The translations under genes and the position numbers were made by a program. The notes below the pieces were generated by a model. The model saw nothing but the letters and a program-made list of their open reading frames with translations, did not search any database and was not told where the DNA came from. Below, in pieces: positions 8,320 through 17,523 of a DNA stretch of 23,700 bases. Origin of the DNA: Priapulus caudatus (Eukaryota; Priapulida; Priapulimorpha; Priapulimorphida; Priapulidae); NCBI RefSeq assembly GCF_000485595.1, contig NW_014577171.1, positions 287,675 to 311,374 of the forward strand, in the 5' to 3' direction. The stretch's first letter is position 1, and every line of letters begins with the position of its first letter.

Positions 8320-8542
8320 CTCACGTCACGAGGGCATGGGGGCAACGTGCGATGCTCGTCGTATAGTCGTTCTTATTGTTATTATATGCTCATTATCGTT
8401 CATTATATATACTTATTATATAGATATATATTCTTATTACGCTGTATTTGCTGTGAGGAATGGAGGGGCAGTCGAATGATCCTTCGGCTGAGGGTGCACG
8501 GGATTGAGGGAGGAACAGCGGAGAAGGAGGAAGGGAGTTAAG
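8320..8542. other. Intron 16-17, unique part
   Basis: Includes an AT-rich stretch (8375-8440). No gene is visible. It ends where the exon 16 boundary array begins. Confidence 0.6.
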
Positions 8543-9390
8543 GACTCACCGCGCTCGTGTCATGCATGAAGATGCACAGCATGTGTAGGATGAGCTGTGA
8601 CAGTGGTAGGAGGCAGGAATGGAGGCAGGGAGGGAGGCAGGTAGGGAAGGAGGGAGGGATGGAGTTAAGGACTCACCGCGCTCGTGTCGTGCATGAAGAT
8701 GCACAGCATGTGTGGGATGAGCTGTGACAGTGGTAGGAGGCAGGGATGGAGGCAGGGAGGGAGGAAGACAGGGAGGGAGGGAGGGAGGGAGGGACTCACC
8801 GCGCTCGTGTCGTGCATGAAGATGCGCAGCATGTGCGGGATGAGCTGTGACAGTGGAGGGAGGGATGGATGGAGGCAGGGAGGGAGGCAGGTAGGGAAGG
8901 AGGGAGGGATGGAGTTAAGGACTCACCGCGCCCGTGTCGTGCATGAAGATGCACAGCATGTGTAGGATGAGCTGTGACAGTGGAGGGAGGGATGGATGGA
9001 GGCAGGGAGGGAGGCAGGTAGGGAAGGAGGGAGGAAGTCCAGAGGAGGGAAGTTAAAGGACTCCACGCGCTCTGGTGAAGGTGCGTGCATGAAGATGCAT
9101 CACATGTGTAGGCTAGCTGTGTCAGTCGGTAGGCAGGGCAGGATCGGAGGCAGTGGAGGGAGACAGTGAGGGGACAATGATGGGAGGGATGGAGTAAGGA
9201 CTCACCGCGCCGATGTGGTCGGTGCACTGGAAGATGGCACAGCATGTGTGGGATGAGCTGCGCAGTGTAGGAGGCAGGGATGGAGGAAGACAGGGAATGG
9301 GACGGAGGACGGGAGGAGGGAAGGCAGGCAGCTAGAAGAGGAAAGGGAGGACAGGCAGCGGGGCTAGGGGATGAGGAGCGGATGTGAGGG
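8543..9390 (-). repeat. mtor: Tandem array of an exon-16-end / donor / intron unit (about 125 bp)
   Basis: Units begin (plus strand) at about 8543, 8669, 8793, 8920, 9059, 9199 and 9390, the last being the exon itself. Each carries, on the minus strand, a possible acceptor gtcacag or similar, then 45 nt coding LIPHMLCIFMHDTSA (variants LILHML..., ...MLRIF..., ...DTGA), then donor gtgagt, then about 75 bp of GGAGG-rich intron. Copies 1-4 (8543-9040) are clean and all 45-nt inserts keep phase 0-0. Copies 5-6 are noisy. The third unit, LIPHMLRIFMHDTSA, is closest to human LIPHMLRVFMHDNSP. These are either repeated mini-exons or intronic duplications of the exon end. Confidence 0.85.
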
Positions 9391-9396
9391 ACTCAC

Positions 9397-9560
9397 CGGC
9401 GCTCGTGTCGTGGCATGACAGATGCGGGCGAGCATGTGCGGGATGACTGCTGCGGCTATGTAAGACTTGAACTCCGCCGAGCGCTTACACGGGATCTGTT
9501 CCAGCGACAGCGATAGATGCGTGTTTCTGGGCATCGTGCTGTTTCACCATCCAGATACTC
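9397..9560 (-). CDS. mtor: mTOR exon 16 (HEAT-repeat region), indel-damaged
   Basis: On the minus strand the text gagtatctggatggtgaaac, then cagcacgatgcccagaaacacg, resolves to an EYWMVNSTMQNTII-like peptide once single-base indels are discounted. It is followed by ALxEQI, then EFKSYIA and IPHML. Human equivalent: REFWVMNTSIQSTIILLIEQIVVALGGEFKLYLPQLIPHML. The donor gtgagt is at 9396-9391. No frame stays open, and the acceptor is blurred (tggcgagt for an expected cag-GAGT). The error pattern matches the surrounding noisy stretch from about 9040 to 14966, so I read it as a sequencing-level defect in a real exon. Confidence 0.75.
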
Positions 9561-9991
9561 GCCAGTGAACGAAAAAACAGATAGCGACGAACAACGATTA
9601 GTGGGGAACGGTAATGTCACGCGCCGCTCCACACACCTGGGGAATCGTCGCCATGGAAATATTGCGAAATGGTTACGACTGTCATGAGTCTAGACTGTCG
9701 TGATTTTCATACGAAACTTCATTCTAAAAGGTGCAAAATTCTTGACATATCATTGTCATAAACATTCATAACATGGGTTAAGAATGAACATTTTTGCAAA
9801 GGCATTTCAGAGAAATAAGGCAGGAAAATTTGGTCATCCAGCAGAATCTTTAAGGCTTTTACCTTGGTTTGTTAAGAATTTATTGGTAGCAATACTGCTG
9901 ATGGACATCACAGCTAGGTGTGTTGCATATGGACGAACGTCCAATTGGATCGTCACACCGTTGGGTGCCTGCGTTGGTGTCCCGGGCTTAC
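9561..9991. other. Intron 15-16
   Basis: About 430 bp of unique sequence. A 70-codon open frame at 9784-9996 on the plus strand has no similarity I recognise and runs into the exon 15 donor, so I do not call it. No repeats. Confidence 0.6.
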
Positions 9992-10076
9992 CTTGATGAG
10001 ATCAAAGATGTCGTCCAGATAGTTGCGAATGTGCTGCTTCACAATGGAGATGAGAACCCCCAGCTGCTGAAGAGAA
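9992..10076 (-). CDS. mtor: mTOR exon 15 (HEAT-repeat region)
   Basis: The acceptor is ttgcag (10082-10077) and the donor gtaagc (9991-9986). The peptide is SLQQLGVLISIVKQHIRNYL then DDIFDLIK, corresponding to human LFQQLGMLVSFVKSHIRPYM and DEIVTLMR. The start reads ttctcttcagcag. Exon 14 ends in phase 0, so F-L-F-Q-Q would need ttcctcttccagcag, two C residues more than present. Two missing Cs in homopolymers would fit the noisy character of this stretch. Placed correctly upstream of exon 16. Confidence 0.88.
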
Positions 10077-10329
10077 CTGCAAAAGACAAGCGAACATCTG
10101 TAGACGAGCAAATCACTCTAGGTCCGGAAAACAGAGTCGCGCTAACTCGGCAACGGTTAATACGCGAGAACCCGTTTCACGGCTACGAAGAAATGTCAAA
10201 TGACCACTATGCCATGGAAAAAAAATACACAACTAATGTATTACGCCACGAGACATTTTAAACTGAAAGAGAGAGTCTGATCGCGTGCACAGCTAGCCAG
10301 CAGAAAGTCCTAACCCCTCCCGCGCACAC
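10077..10329. other. Intron 14-15, unique part
   Basis: Unique sequence between the exon 15 acceptor and the large minisatellite. No gene seen. Confidence 0.6.
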
Positions 10330-13300
10330 ACTCAGGGGGAGGAGGGGAGGAGGGATGCACGCATGCACAGGGGAAGGAGGGGTGGAGGGATGCACGCACG
10401 CAGGGGAAGGAGGGATGCACGCAGCGGGCCAACTAGGGGAAGGAGGGGTGGAGGGGATGCAGCGCACGCGCAAGGGGAAGAAGGGAGGAGGGATGTGCAC
10501 GTATCAACGCACCAGGGGGAGGAGGGTGGAGGGCATGCACACACGGAAATGACACAGGGGAAGGAGGGAGGAGAAGCAGACACGCTCGAGGGGGAGGAGG
10601 GGTGGGAGTGTGATGCCACGCACGCACGGTGGAAGGCAGGAGAGAGGGATGCCACGCACGCACAGGAGGAAGCAGGGGAGGAGTGGGATCATGCACGCAC
10701 AGGGGGAGGAGGGGAGGAGGGATGCACGCAACGCACGACAGGGGGAGTAGAGGGGTGGAGGATGCACGCACAGCAGGGAGCAAGGGGAGGAGGGATGCAC
10801 GCACGACAGGGGAAGGCAGGGAGGAGGGTATGCACACACGCACAGGGGAAGCAGGGGAGGAGGGATTCACGCGTACGAAAGGGGAGGGCAGGGAGAAGAT
10901 GCACGGCACCGCACAGAGGGGCAGGAGGGAGGAGGGATGCCACGCACAGGCACAGAGGGAGGCAAAGGGGAGGAGGGATACATGCAACACAGGGGAGCAA
11001 GGGGGGAGGGATGCACGCATGGAAGCGACGAGGGGAGGAGGGGAGGAGGGATAGCCACGCGACGCACTAGGGGAGGAGAGGAGGGATGCACGCACAGGGG
11101 AGGAGGATGGAGGTGAATGCCAAGCATAGAGGGGAGGAAGGGAGGAGGGATGCACCGCTAGGGGAGGAGGGGAGGAACACGCGACGCACCGAAAGGGGAA
11201 GGAGGTGTCACGCGACGCACAGGGAATGCAGGAGGGAGGAGATGCACACATGCAGCAGGGAGGCAGGGGAGGAGGGATGGCACGCAACGAGCGACAGGGG
11301 GAGGCAGGGGAGGAGGGATGCACGCACGCACAGGGGGAGGCAGGAGGAGGGATGCACACGCACAGTCAGGGGAGGAGGGGAGGAGGGATGCCGCCGCAGC
11401 AGGGAAGCAGGGAGAAGGATGCATGCACGCACGGGGAGCAGTGGAGGAAGGGATGCACAGCACGCCAGGGGAAGCAGGGAGGAGGATGAAATGCACAGGG
11501 GAAGCAGGGGGAGGAAGGGATGCACGCACGCACAGGGGGCAGGAGGGAGGAGGGATGCGCAGCACTATAGAGGGAGAGGAGGGGAGGAGGATGCACGCAT
11601 CGCACAAGAGGGGAGGATGGGGAGGAGGGATGCACGGAAACTGCAAAATATGGAGGAGGGATGCACCGCCCGCAAACCACAGCAAGGCAAAAAGGAAGGA
11701 TAGGATGCCGCACGCAAGAAGGGAGGAGGGGAGGAGGATCACGCACGCACAGGGGAGTATTGAGGGGATGCACGCACGGCAGGGGGAGGAGGGGAGGAGA
11801 TTGACGCCACGAGAGCAACACAGGGGAGTATGGAAGGAAGGGATGCCGCACGCAGAGGAAAAAGGGAGGAGGGATGCCACGCAGCGCAAGGGGGAGTATG
11901 GAGAAGGGATGCACGCACCGCAGGGGAGAGGGAGAGGGATGCACGCACGCACAGGGAGTATAGGAGGGGATGCACGCAACGCAGGGGGAGAGGGGAGGAG
12001 GAGCACGCGACGCACAAGGGCGCGGGAGGGAGGATGCACGCACGCACAGGGGAGCAGGGAAGGAAGGATGCATGCACGCAGCAGGGGAGCAGCGGGAGGA
12101 GGGATGGCACGCACGCACAAGAGAGGAGGTAGGGGAGAGAGGGATGCACGCACGCACGAGGAAAAGGGAGGAGGGAGGAGGGATGCACGCACGCATACGC
12201 AGGGAGCAGTGGGAGGAGGATGCGCGAGCGACGCGCGAGGAGGAAGGGTGGAAGGATGCACGCACGCACGGAGGGGGAGGCAGGTGGAGAGGGATGCACG
12301 CGGACGCACAAGGGGGAGGAGGGAGAGAATGCACGCAGCAGGGGAGGAGGGGAGGAGGATGCATGCACGCAACAGGGGAGCATGAAGGAGGAGGGATGCA
12401 CACGCACAGCACAGGGGAGGAAAGCACGCACGAGGGGGAAAGGAGGAGGAATGCACACACGCACAGAGGGAAAAACGGGAGGAGGATGCAGCGCACGCAC
12501 AGAGGGAGCAGGGATGGAGGGATGCACGCTACGCTCAGGGGAGACAGGGTGGAGGGATGCACGCAAAAGAGAGAGGTGGAGGGGATGCACGGCACTGCTA
12601 TAGGGGAGGAGCAGGGAGGAGGGAATGCACGACACGCACAAGGGAGGGAGGAGGGTGGAGGAATTGCCCGCACGCACAGGGGAAATGCACAGCAGCACAG
12701 AGGGCAGAGGGAGGACACGCACACAGGGGGAGGCAGGGATGGAGATGCCCCGCCATGCACAGAGGGAGGAGGAGATGCACGAGGGAGGCAGAAAAAACGC
12801 ACGCACAAGAAGGAGAAGGATAGGGACCACAAGCAGGATGCAGGAGGTGGATACACAGCACGGAACAGAAGCAGGGAGAAGAGAAGGATGCACGCACGAA
12901 AACAGAGGAGGCAGGGGAGGAGGGATCAGCCACGCACAGGCCGGGAGGAGGGGTGGATGGAAAGATGCACGCACGCGCAGGGAAGCAGGGAGAAGATGCA
13001 GCATCGCACAGGGGGGATGCAGGGGTGAGGGATGCACAGCACAAGGGGAGGGCAGGGGTGGAGGATCACGACGCACAGGGGAAAGCAGGGAGAAGGATGC
13101 ATGCCACGCACAGAGGGGAGCAGGGGTGGGGAGCACAGCAGCACAGAGGGGAGCAGGGAGGAAAGGAAGAGGAGAGGGAGATGCACGCGCACAAGGGGAG
13201 AGGGAGGAGGAGCATCAGCGCCAGAGGAGCAGGAGGAGGGAACGCAACAGGGAGCAGGAAGGAAGGATGAAGCATGCAAGGGAGGAGGAGCACGGCACGC

Positions 13301-14095
13301 AGGGGTGAGGAGGAGCACGGCACGCACAGGGGGAGCGAGGGAGGAGGAAGGATGCAGCACGACCACAGGGAAAGAGGAGGGAGGAGGAATGGCACGCGAC
13401 GCACTAGGGGGAGGAGAGGGATGCACAAGAATCACGCAAAGGGGAGCAGGGAGGAAGGATGCAGCATGCCAAGGGAGGAGGGGTAAGGACGGGATTGCAA
13501 AAGCAAGGGAGGAGGAGATCGCATGGAGGCACAGGGGAGCAGGGAGATAGGATGCAACCGCATCAAAGGGGGAGGAGGAGAAGGGATGCCGACACGACAG
13601 GGGAGAGACCCGCACAGGGGGAGGTAGGGGAAGGAAGGATGACAGTGACCGCACAGGGAAAGGAGGGAGGAGATGCACGCACCAGCAGAGGGGGAGGAGG
13701 GAGGAGGGATGCACACGACCGACAGGGGAAAGAGGAAGGAGGAAAACACAGATGGGAGTCAGGGAGGAAGGATGAGCACGCAACAGAGCGAAGGGGAGGA
13801 GGGGTGGAAGGGATGACAGCGCCCAAACAAGGATAAGATACAAAGATGGGGAGAGAGGGATAGCAACGCAACGCAACCAGGGGGGAGCGGAAGGGGAGGA
13901 TGGAGACACGCCAGAGCAGACATAAGACCAGAGAGGAGATGCAACAAGGGGGAGGAAAGGGAGTGAGGGAACGCAACGCAAAACGAAAAGGGGTAGGAGG
14001 AAACGCATAGAGTTGCACGAACGTGAGAAAAAAAAAAAAGAAAAGAGAATAGACTGCACGTGCAAGGGGGGAAGGAAAGGAAGTAAGGGGGCACA
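10330..14095. repeat. Large (about 3.7 kb) GGAGG/GCACGCAC minisatellite, intron 14-15
   Basis: On the order of 100 imperfect units of about 30-40 bp of the type aggggaggaggagggatgca followed by cgcacgcacagg. Single-base indels are dense and random, unlike the five clean units at 5876-6048. Toward 13700-14095 the G/A-rich parts become more degenerate. The array lies between exon 15 and the degraded exon 14 copy C, which is the correct protein order. Long open frames (Arg/Gly/His-rich on plus, Pro/Ser/Cys-rich on minus) arise from composition; none starts or ends like a gene. Confidence 0.92.
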
Positions 14096-14108
14096 CACAC
14101 GCACGCAA

Positions 14109-14226
14109 CATCTTGAACGAGGCGTACAGGAGGCTTGGATGAACGATGAAACAGTGATGGGGCATCACCATGCTGCAGGTTACGGCACACACATTGATGG
14201 CCAGAGCTCTTAAGATACGGTGAGCG
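14109..14226 (-). pseudogene. mtor: mTOR exon 14, degraded copy C
   Basis: A third version of exon 14. The plus strand shows cttgaacgaggcgtacagga, then catcaccatgctgcaggtta and cggcacacacattgatggcc, each matching the clean exon at 6049-6159 with indels. The acceptor ctgcagaacgcaaacacc is recognisable. No open frame. Its position next to the 3.7 kb array and exon 15 is what the gene order predicts, so this noisy copy probably marks the true location. Confidence 0.8.
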
Positions 14227-14607
14227 CTGCAGAACGCAAACACCAAGAACGACAAATACAATTAACCAGCGCAAGAAAGAAGCCGTGAGTGGTATTAGTG
14301 TAGTCAAATGGCAAAGAGGACAACCTGTAAGATTACATCAGATAAATGGAGAGAGACGAATCCAAAGTAATTACATGTAATAAATCGCAGAAGGGATATC
14401 AAAGATGAAATAAGTATAACAGAGCAGCACTATTATACTAATTACAAGGTAATAGACTATTGTGTAATAAGGTACAATAGTGCAAAGTAAGAAAGTCAGG
14501 GGTGAGAGTAACACAGGTGCGACAAACAAGCCACCGTTTACTAACGATATGGTACGAGACAAAAAGGTGCGAGGGCGGAAGACAGTTAAGACGAACGAGT
14601 GCACAGC
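14227..14607. other. Intron 13-14, noisy copy C
   Basis: Matches 6160-6641 and 780-1212 with frequent indels, including taataaatcgcag and cgacaaacaagccaccgttt. One copy of the 62-bp unit only. Nothing coding. Confidence 0.7.
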
Positions 14608-14746
14608 CAATTGATGAATGCTGACGAGAGCGTCGTGTCGGCGGATAATCTTCATCAGCCGTCGATATGGGCGCGGTCCGGCAAAGAGTAGTAACCCAGC
14701 GTAGCAGACGGATCAATGTTCACACATCTCACGTCGCTGCGTGAAT
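14608..14746 (-). pseudogene. mtor: mTOR exon 13, degraded copy C
   Basis: The plus strand carries gagagcgtcgtgtcggcgga, then taatcttcatcagccgtcga and tgttcacacatctcacgtcg, matching the clean exon 13 at 6642-6781 with single-base gains and losses. The upstream acceptor (gtgaatctgcacg) is shared. No open frame. The intron beyond it enters the CA repeat and the copy stops at the N at 14967. Confidence 0.78.
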
Positions 14747-14799
14747 CTGCACGTGCCGGCAGAGGCGATGATCACACAGCACGGCAGAAGACATGCAAC

Positions 14800-14966
14800 A
14801 CATCTACACACACACACACTACACACACACACACACACACGGCGCACACGGCACGACACCGTACACACATACACTGACACAAAAAAGGGACAGGTGCACA
14901 CGCACGCACGTCATCGCACGCGACAGCGACAGTACGATCCATGATGCAGCACAACGCACATGCTAA
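14800..14966. repeat. CA/CACGCA microsatellite, copy C, truncated at a gap base
   Basis: Short and noisy counterpart of 6805-7065. It ends at the N at 14967, where the sequence changes abruptly to the exon 8 boundary array. Confidence 0.7.
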
Positions 14967-14967
14967 N
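14967..14967. other. Single N: probable contig join
   Basis: One unresolved base separates noisy copy C of the exon 12-13 intron from clean sequence of the exon 8 region. The two sides are not adjacent in the mTOR protein (exon 13 versus exon 8), so this N probably marks an artificial join or an unfilled gap. Confidence 0.8.
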
Positions 14968-15320
14968 GGGAGAGAGCAGACGTGAGCACTGCAGGAGGGA
15001 CTTACGTGCAGCGAGGGAGAGAGCAGACGTGAGCACTGTAGGAGGGACTTACGTGCAGCGAGGGAGAGAGCAGACGTGCGCACTGTAGGAGGGACTTACG
15101 TGCAGCGAGGGAGAGAGCAGACGTGCACACTGTAGGAGGGTGCTCACGTCTGCTCTCTCCCTCGCTGCACGTAAGTCTGCAGGAGGGACTTACGTGCAGC
15201 GAGGGAGAGAGCAGACGTGAGCACTGTAGGAGGAGGGACTTACGTGCAGCGAGGGAGAGAGCAGACCCTCCTGCAGTGTGCACGTGCTCACGTCTGCTCT
15301 CTCCCTCGCTGCACGTAAGT
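14968..15320. repeat. mtor: 47-bp tandem array of the exon 8 end plus donor, with inverted copies
   Basis: Unit (plus strand): acttacgtgcagcgaggg, agagagcagacgtgagca, ctgtaggaggg. On the minus strand each unit reads a 30-nt coding piece CSRLLSPSLH, then gtaagt, then ccctcctacag before the next piece. Human mTOR continues EAARTCSRLLTPSIHL here, so the coding piece is the true 3' end of exon 8 with its donor. About six direct copies are present. Two copies are inverted, at about 15140-15174 and 15285-15320, the latter directly abutting exon 8. Confidence 0.88.
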
Positions 15321-15415
15321 CGTGCGCACTGCCTCCATGCGGATCTCCTCGTGTTCACTCGCCAGGTACATCTCGGCGCAGTAGCGCACAAACTGCGTCA
15401 GCGTCGACGAGTGAC
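15321..15415 (-). CDS. mtor: mTOR exon 8 (HEAT-repeat region), 3' end lost in an inversion
   Basis: The acceptor ctgcag is at 15421-15416. GT completes Gly with the G ending exon 7, then HSSTLTQFVRYCAEMYLASE and HEEIRMEAVRT. Human equivalent: GHSLTQFVRHCADHFLNSEHKEIRMEAART. After ACG at 15321 the sequence should continue TGCTCACGTCTG (CSRLL) to the donor, but it runs into an inverted copy of that segment. The correctly oriented CSRLLSPSLH-gtaagt pieces lie in the array below 15280. Either the exon is physically broken or the assembly is palindromic here. Confidence 0.92.
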
Positions 15416-15421
15416 CTGCAG

Positions 15422-15710
15422 CGACAAGAGAGCATCTAATCATCGCATAAATCATGTGCGTTCGCGGCGAGATATCACACGTTTTGTTTATCGCACCGCT
15501 TTTGGATGTCAGTGACGAAGTAATAGAATGTGGATCGCGCGCACCAAACCACTAATCTCAAACGTAACGAGGTGACCAACAAATCAAGGGAAGGCAGAGA
15601 TCTGATAAATATGCGAATGTCCGTCTCAAAAATCCGTCTATAAATACTGATATAAAAACACGTGAGGTACGTGGAGGAAAAAAGGTCTATAAGAGGAAAG
15701 AAGCCGTGGC
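15422..15710. other. Intron 7-8
   Basis: About 290 bp, unique, with no repeats. Flanking splice sites and phase (G plus GT) agree. No gene. Confidence 0.75.
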
Positions 15711-15716
15711 ACTGAC

Positions 15717-15806
15717 CGTCAAAGTCGAAGCTGCCGAGCGTGCGTAGAGCCAGCGTGACGCTAGCAACGTCGTTGGTAGATGTCTCCATGAGGTTGCTCA
15801 GCGACA
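15717..15806 (-). CDS. mtor: mTOR exon 7 (HEAT-repeat region)
   Basis: This is 90 nt with acceptor ttgcag (15812-15807) and donor gtcagt (15716-15711). TG completes Val with the G ending exon 6, then SLSNLMETSTNDVASVTLAL and RTLGSFDFD plus G. Human equivalent: ASDVGSITLALRTLGSFEFEG. Clean and in frame. The acceptor region is copied again upstream in an inverted and direct repeat cluster (15807-16075). Confidence 0.95.
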
Positions 15807-16083
15807 CTGCAACAACAAAGCATGTTATAGACACTTACATATAGTACATGCACGCACGCACGCACGCACGCACGCATACACGCTCATCAACACTGCAACA
15901 ACCAAGCATGTTATAGACACTTACATATAGTACAGTGCGTGCGTGCGTGCGTGTACTATATGTAAGTGTCTATAACATGCTTTGTTGTTGCAGTGTTGAT
16001 GAGCGTGTATGCGTGCGTGCGTGCGTGCGTGCGTGCGCACGCACGCATACACGCTCATCAACACTGCAATATCGGGCAACAAC
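15804..16083. repeat. Direct and inverted copies of the exon 7 acceptor region around CACG/GTGC tracts
   Basis: The block cactgcaacaacaaagcatg plus ttatagacacttacatatagtac appears at 15804. It is repeated as cactgcaacaaccaagcatg at 15890. It is present inverted as gtactatatgtaagtgtcta plus taacatgctttgttgttgcag at about 15951-15991, flanked by (cacg)n on one side and (gtgc)n on the other. A further partial copy, cactgcaatatcgggcaacaac, is at about 16061. Reading outward from about 15940 and from about 16036 the two sides are nearly reverse complementary, so the region can fold into long hairpins. Confidence 0.85.
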
Positions 16084-16229
16084 AACACACATTATAGACT
16101 ACTCTCACACAGCATGAACACATACATCCCCCCCCCCACACACACACACCATACAGGCCCATTCACACACATAAAAAAACAAATATCAACCAAGCATCGA
16201 GCAATTACAGCCAAAAAGAAGCAGCACAT

Positions 16230-16260
<31 letters not shown>

Positions 16261-16270
16261 TGCACACATA

Positions 16271-16312
<42 letters not shown>

Positions 16313-16331
16313 ACCACACACACACACACAC

Positions 16332-16384
<53 letters not shown>

Positions 16385-16388
16385 ACCA

Positions 16389-16442
<54 letters not shown>

Positions 16443-16583
16443 ACACACACACACACACACGTGAGTTCACATCTACTCTCTCGCATGCGCACGCGTAAGT
16501 AGGGAGGGGGGGGTCTACCCCAGCCCCCGCTCCCCGCGCGCACACACAACGCACACGCAGGACGACGCACGGACGAGCAGTAC
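16084..16583. repeat. (CACG)n, (CA)n-(GT)n-(CA)n microsatellite block in intron 6-7
   Basis: The segment 16227-16260 is (cacg)n. The segment 16270-16334 is mostly (ca)n, 16334-16382 is (tg)n, and 16390-16460 is (ca)n again, with caccac spacers mirrored on both sides of the GT core. The rest is unique, followed by G/C-rich sequence to the exon 6 donor. Confidence 0.9.
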
Positions 16584-16715
16584 CGGACGGGGGCAGCTGC
16601 GGCGTCGCTGTCTTCGGCATGCCCGGGTGCGTGAGCGGCTTGTGCATGAGTATGAGGGAGAGCATGCGCAGCAGACCGTCCTGTATGAAGCGCTTCAGGT
16701 CGGGGATCTCCCGCG
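16584..16715 (-). CDS. mtor: mTOR exon 6 (HEAT-repeat region)
   Basis: This is 132 nt. The donor is gtactg (16583-16578). The most likely acceptor is actag, with the exon starting CG at 16715, which makes Ala with an incoming G. The peptide is (A)[20 protein letters not shown], then [20 protein letters not shown] and PPS plus G. Human equivalent: LSRQIPQLKKDIQDGLLKMLSLVLMHKPLRHPGMPK. Clean. The upstream intron is almost pure GA repeat starting within 30 bp of the acceptor, giving a strong CT-rich polypyrimidine tract on the coding strand. Confidence 0.95.
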
Positions 16716-16729
16716 CTAGTTCAAGAAAG

Positions 16730-16920
16730 TGAGTGAGAGAGCGAGAGAGCGAGAGAGGGAGAAGAGAGAGAGAGAGAGAAAGAGAGAAGAGAGGAGAGAG
16801 AGAGAGAGATAAGAGAGAGTGAGTGAGTGAGAAGAGATGAGAGAGAGCGAGATGAGGGAGAGGGAGAGGGAAGCGGAGAGGGAGAGGGAGAGAGGGAGAG
16901 AGAGAGAGAGCGAGAGAGAG

Positions 16921-16957
<37 letters not shown>

Positions 16958-17124
16958 GCGAGGCAGAGAGAGAGAGAGAGTGCGAGGCAGAGAGAGAGAG
17001 AGAGAGTGAGAGAGAGAGAGAGAGAGAGAGAAGAGAGGAGAGAGAAGAGAGCACGAGAGAGGGAGTGAGTGAGAGAGTGAGAGAGAGAGCGAAGAGAGAC
17101 AGCGAGAGAGAAGAGAGCGAGAGA

Positions 17125-17180
<56 letters not shown>

Positions 17181-17234
17181 TGAAAGAAGTGAGCGAGAGA
17201 GAAGACCGAGAGAGCGAGAGAGAGAGAGAGAAAC

Positions 17235-17271
<37 letters not shown>

Positions 17272-17395
17272 TGGAGAGCGAGCCGAGAGAGAAGAGAGAG
17301 AAGAGAGAGTGAGCTGAGCAGACGAGAGAGAGAGTCAGAGCGCGACGAGAGAGAGAGAAGAGAGAGGAGAGAGAGGAGACGAGAGAAGAGAGAGC

Positions 17396-17458
<63 letters not shown>

Positions 17459-17476
17459 AGAAAGGTGGAAGCGGAT

Positions 17477-17517
<41 letters not shown>

Positions 17518-17523
17518 AGTGAG
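16730..17523. repeat. (GA)n satellite, intron 5-6
   Basis: Almost 800 bp of gagaga with scattered gcgag, gtgag and aagag variants. Open frames (Arg/Glu repeats on plus, Leu/Ser repeats on minus) come from the dinucleotide repeat. Confidence 0.95.

Noticed and set aside
9784-9996. 70-codon plus-strand frame beginning MNIFAKAF
   Set aside because: No family recognised, it runs across the exon 15 donor, and it lies in a noisy intron. A transposon remnant cannot be excluded.
10363-14104. Long open frames (120-500 codons) rich in Arg/Gly/His or Pro/Ser/Cys
   Set aside because: All lie in the GGAGG/GCACGCAC minisatellite; overlapping open frames exist on both strands and several phases, as expected from a biased repeat lacking stops. 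No domain or splice structure.
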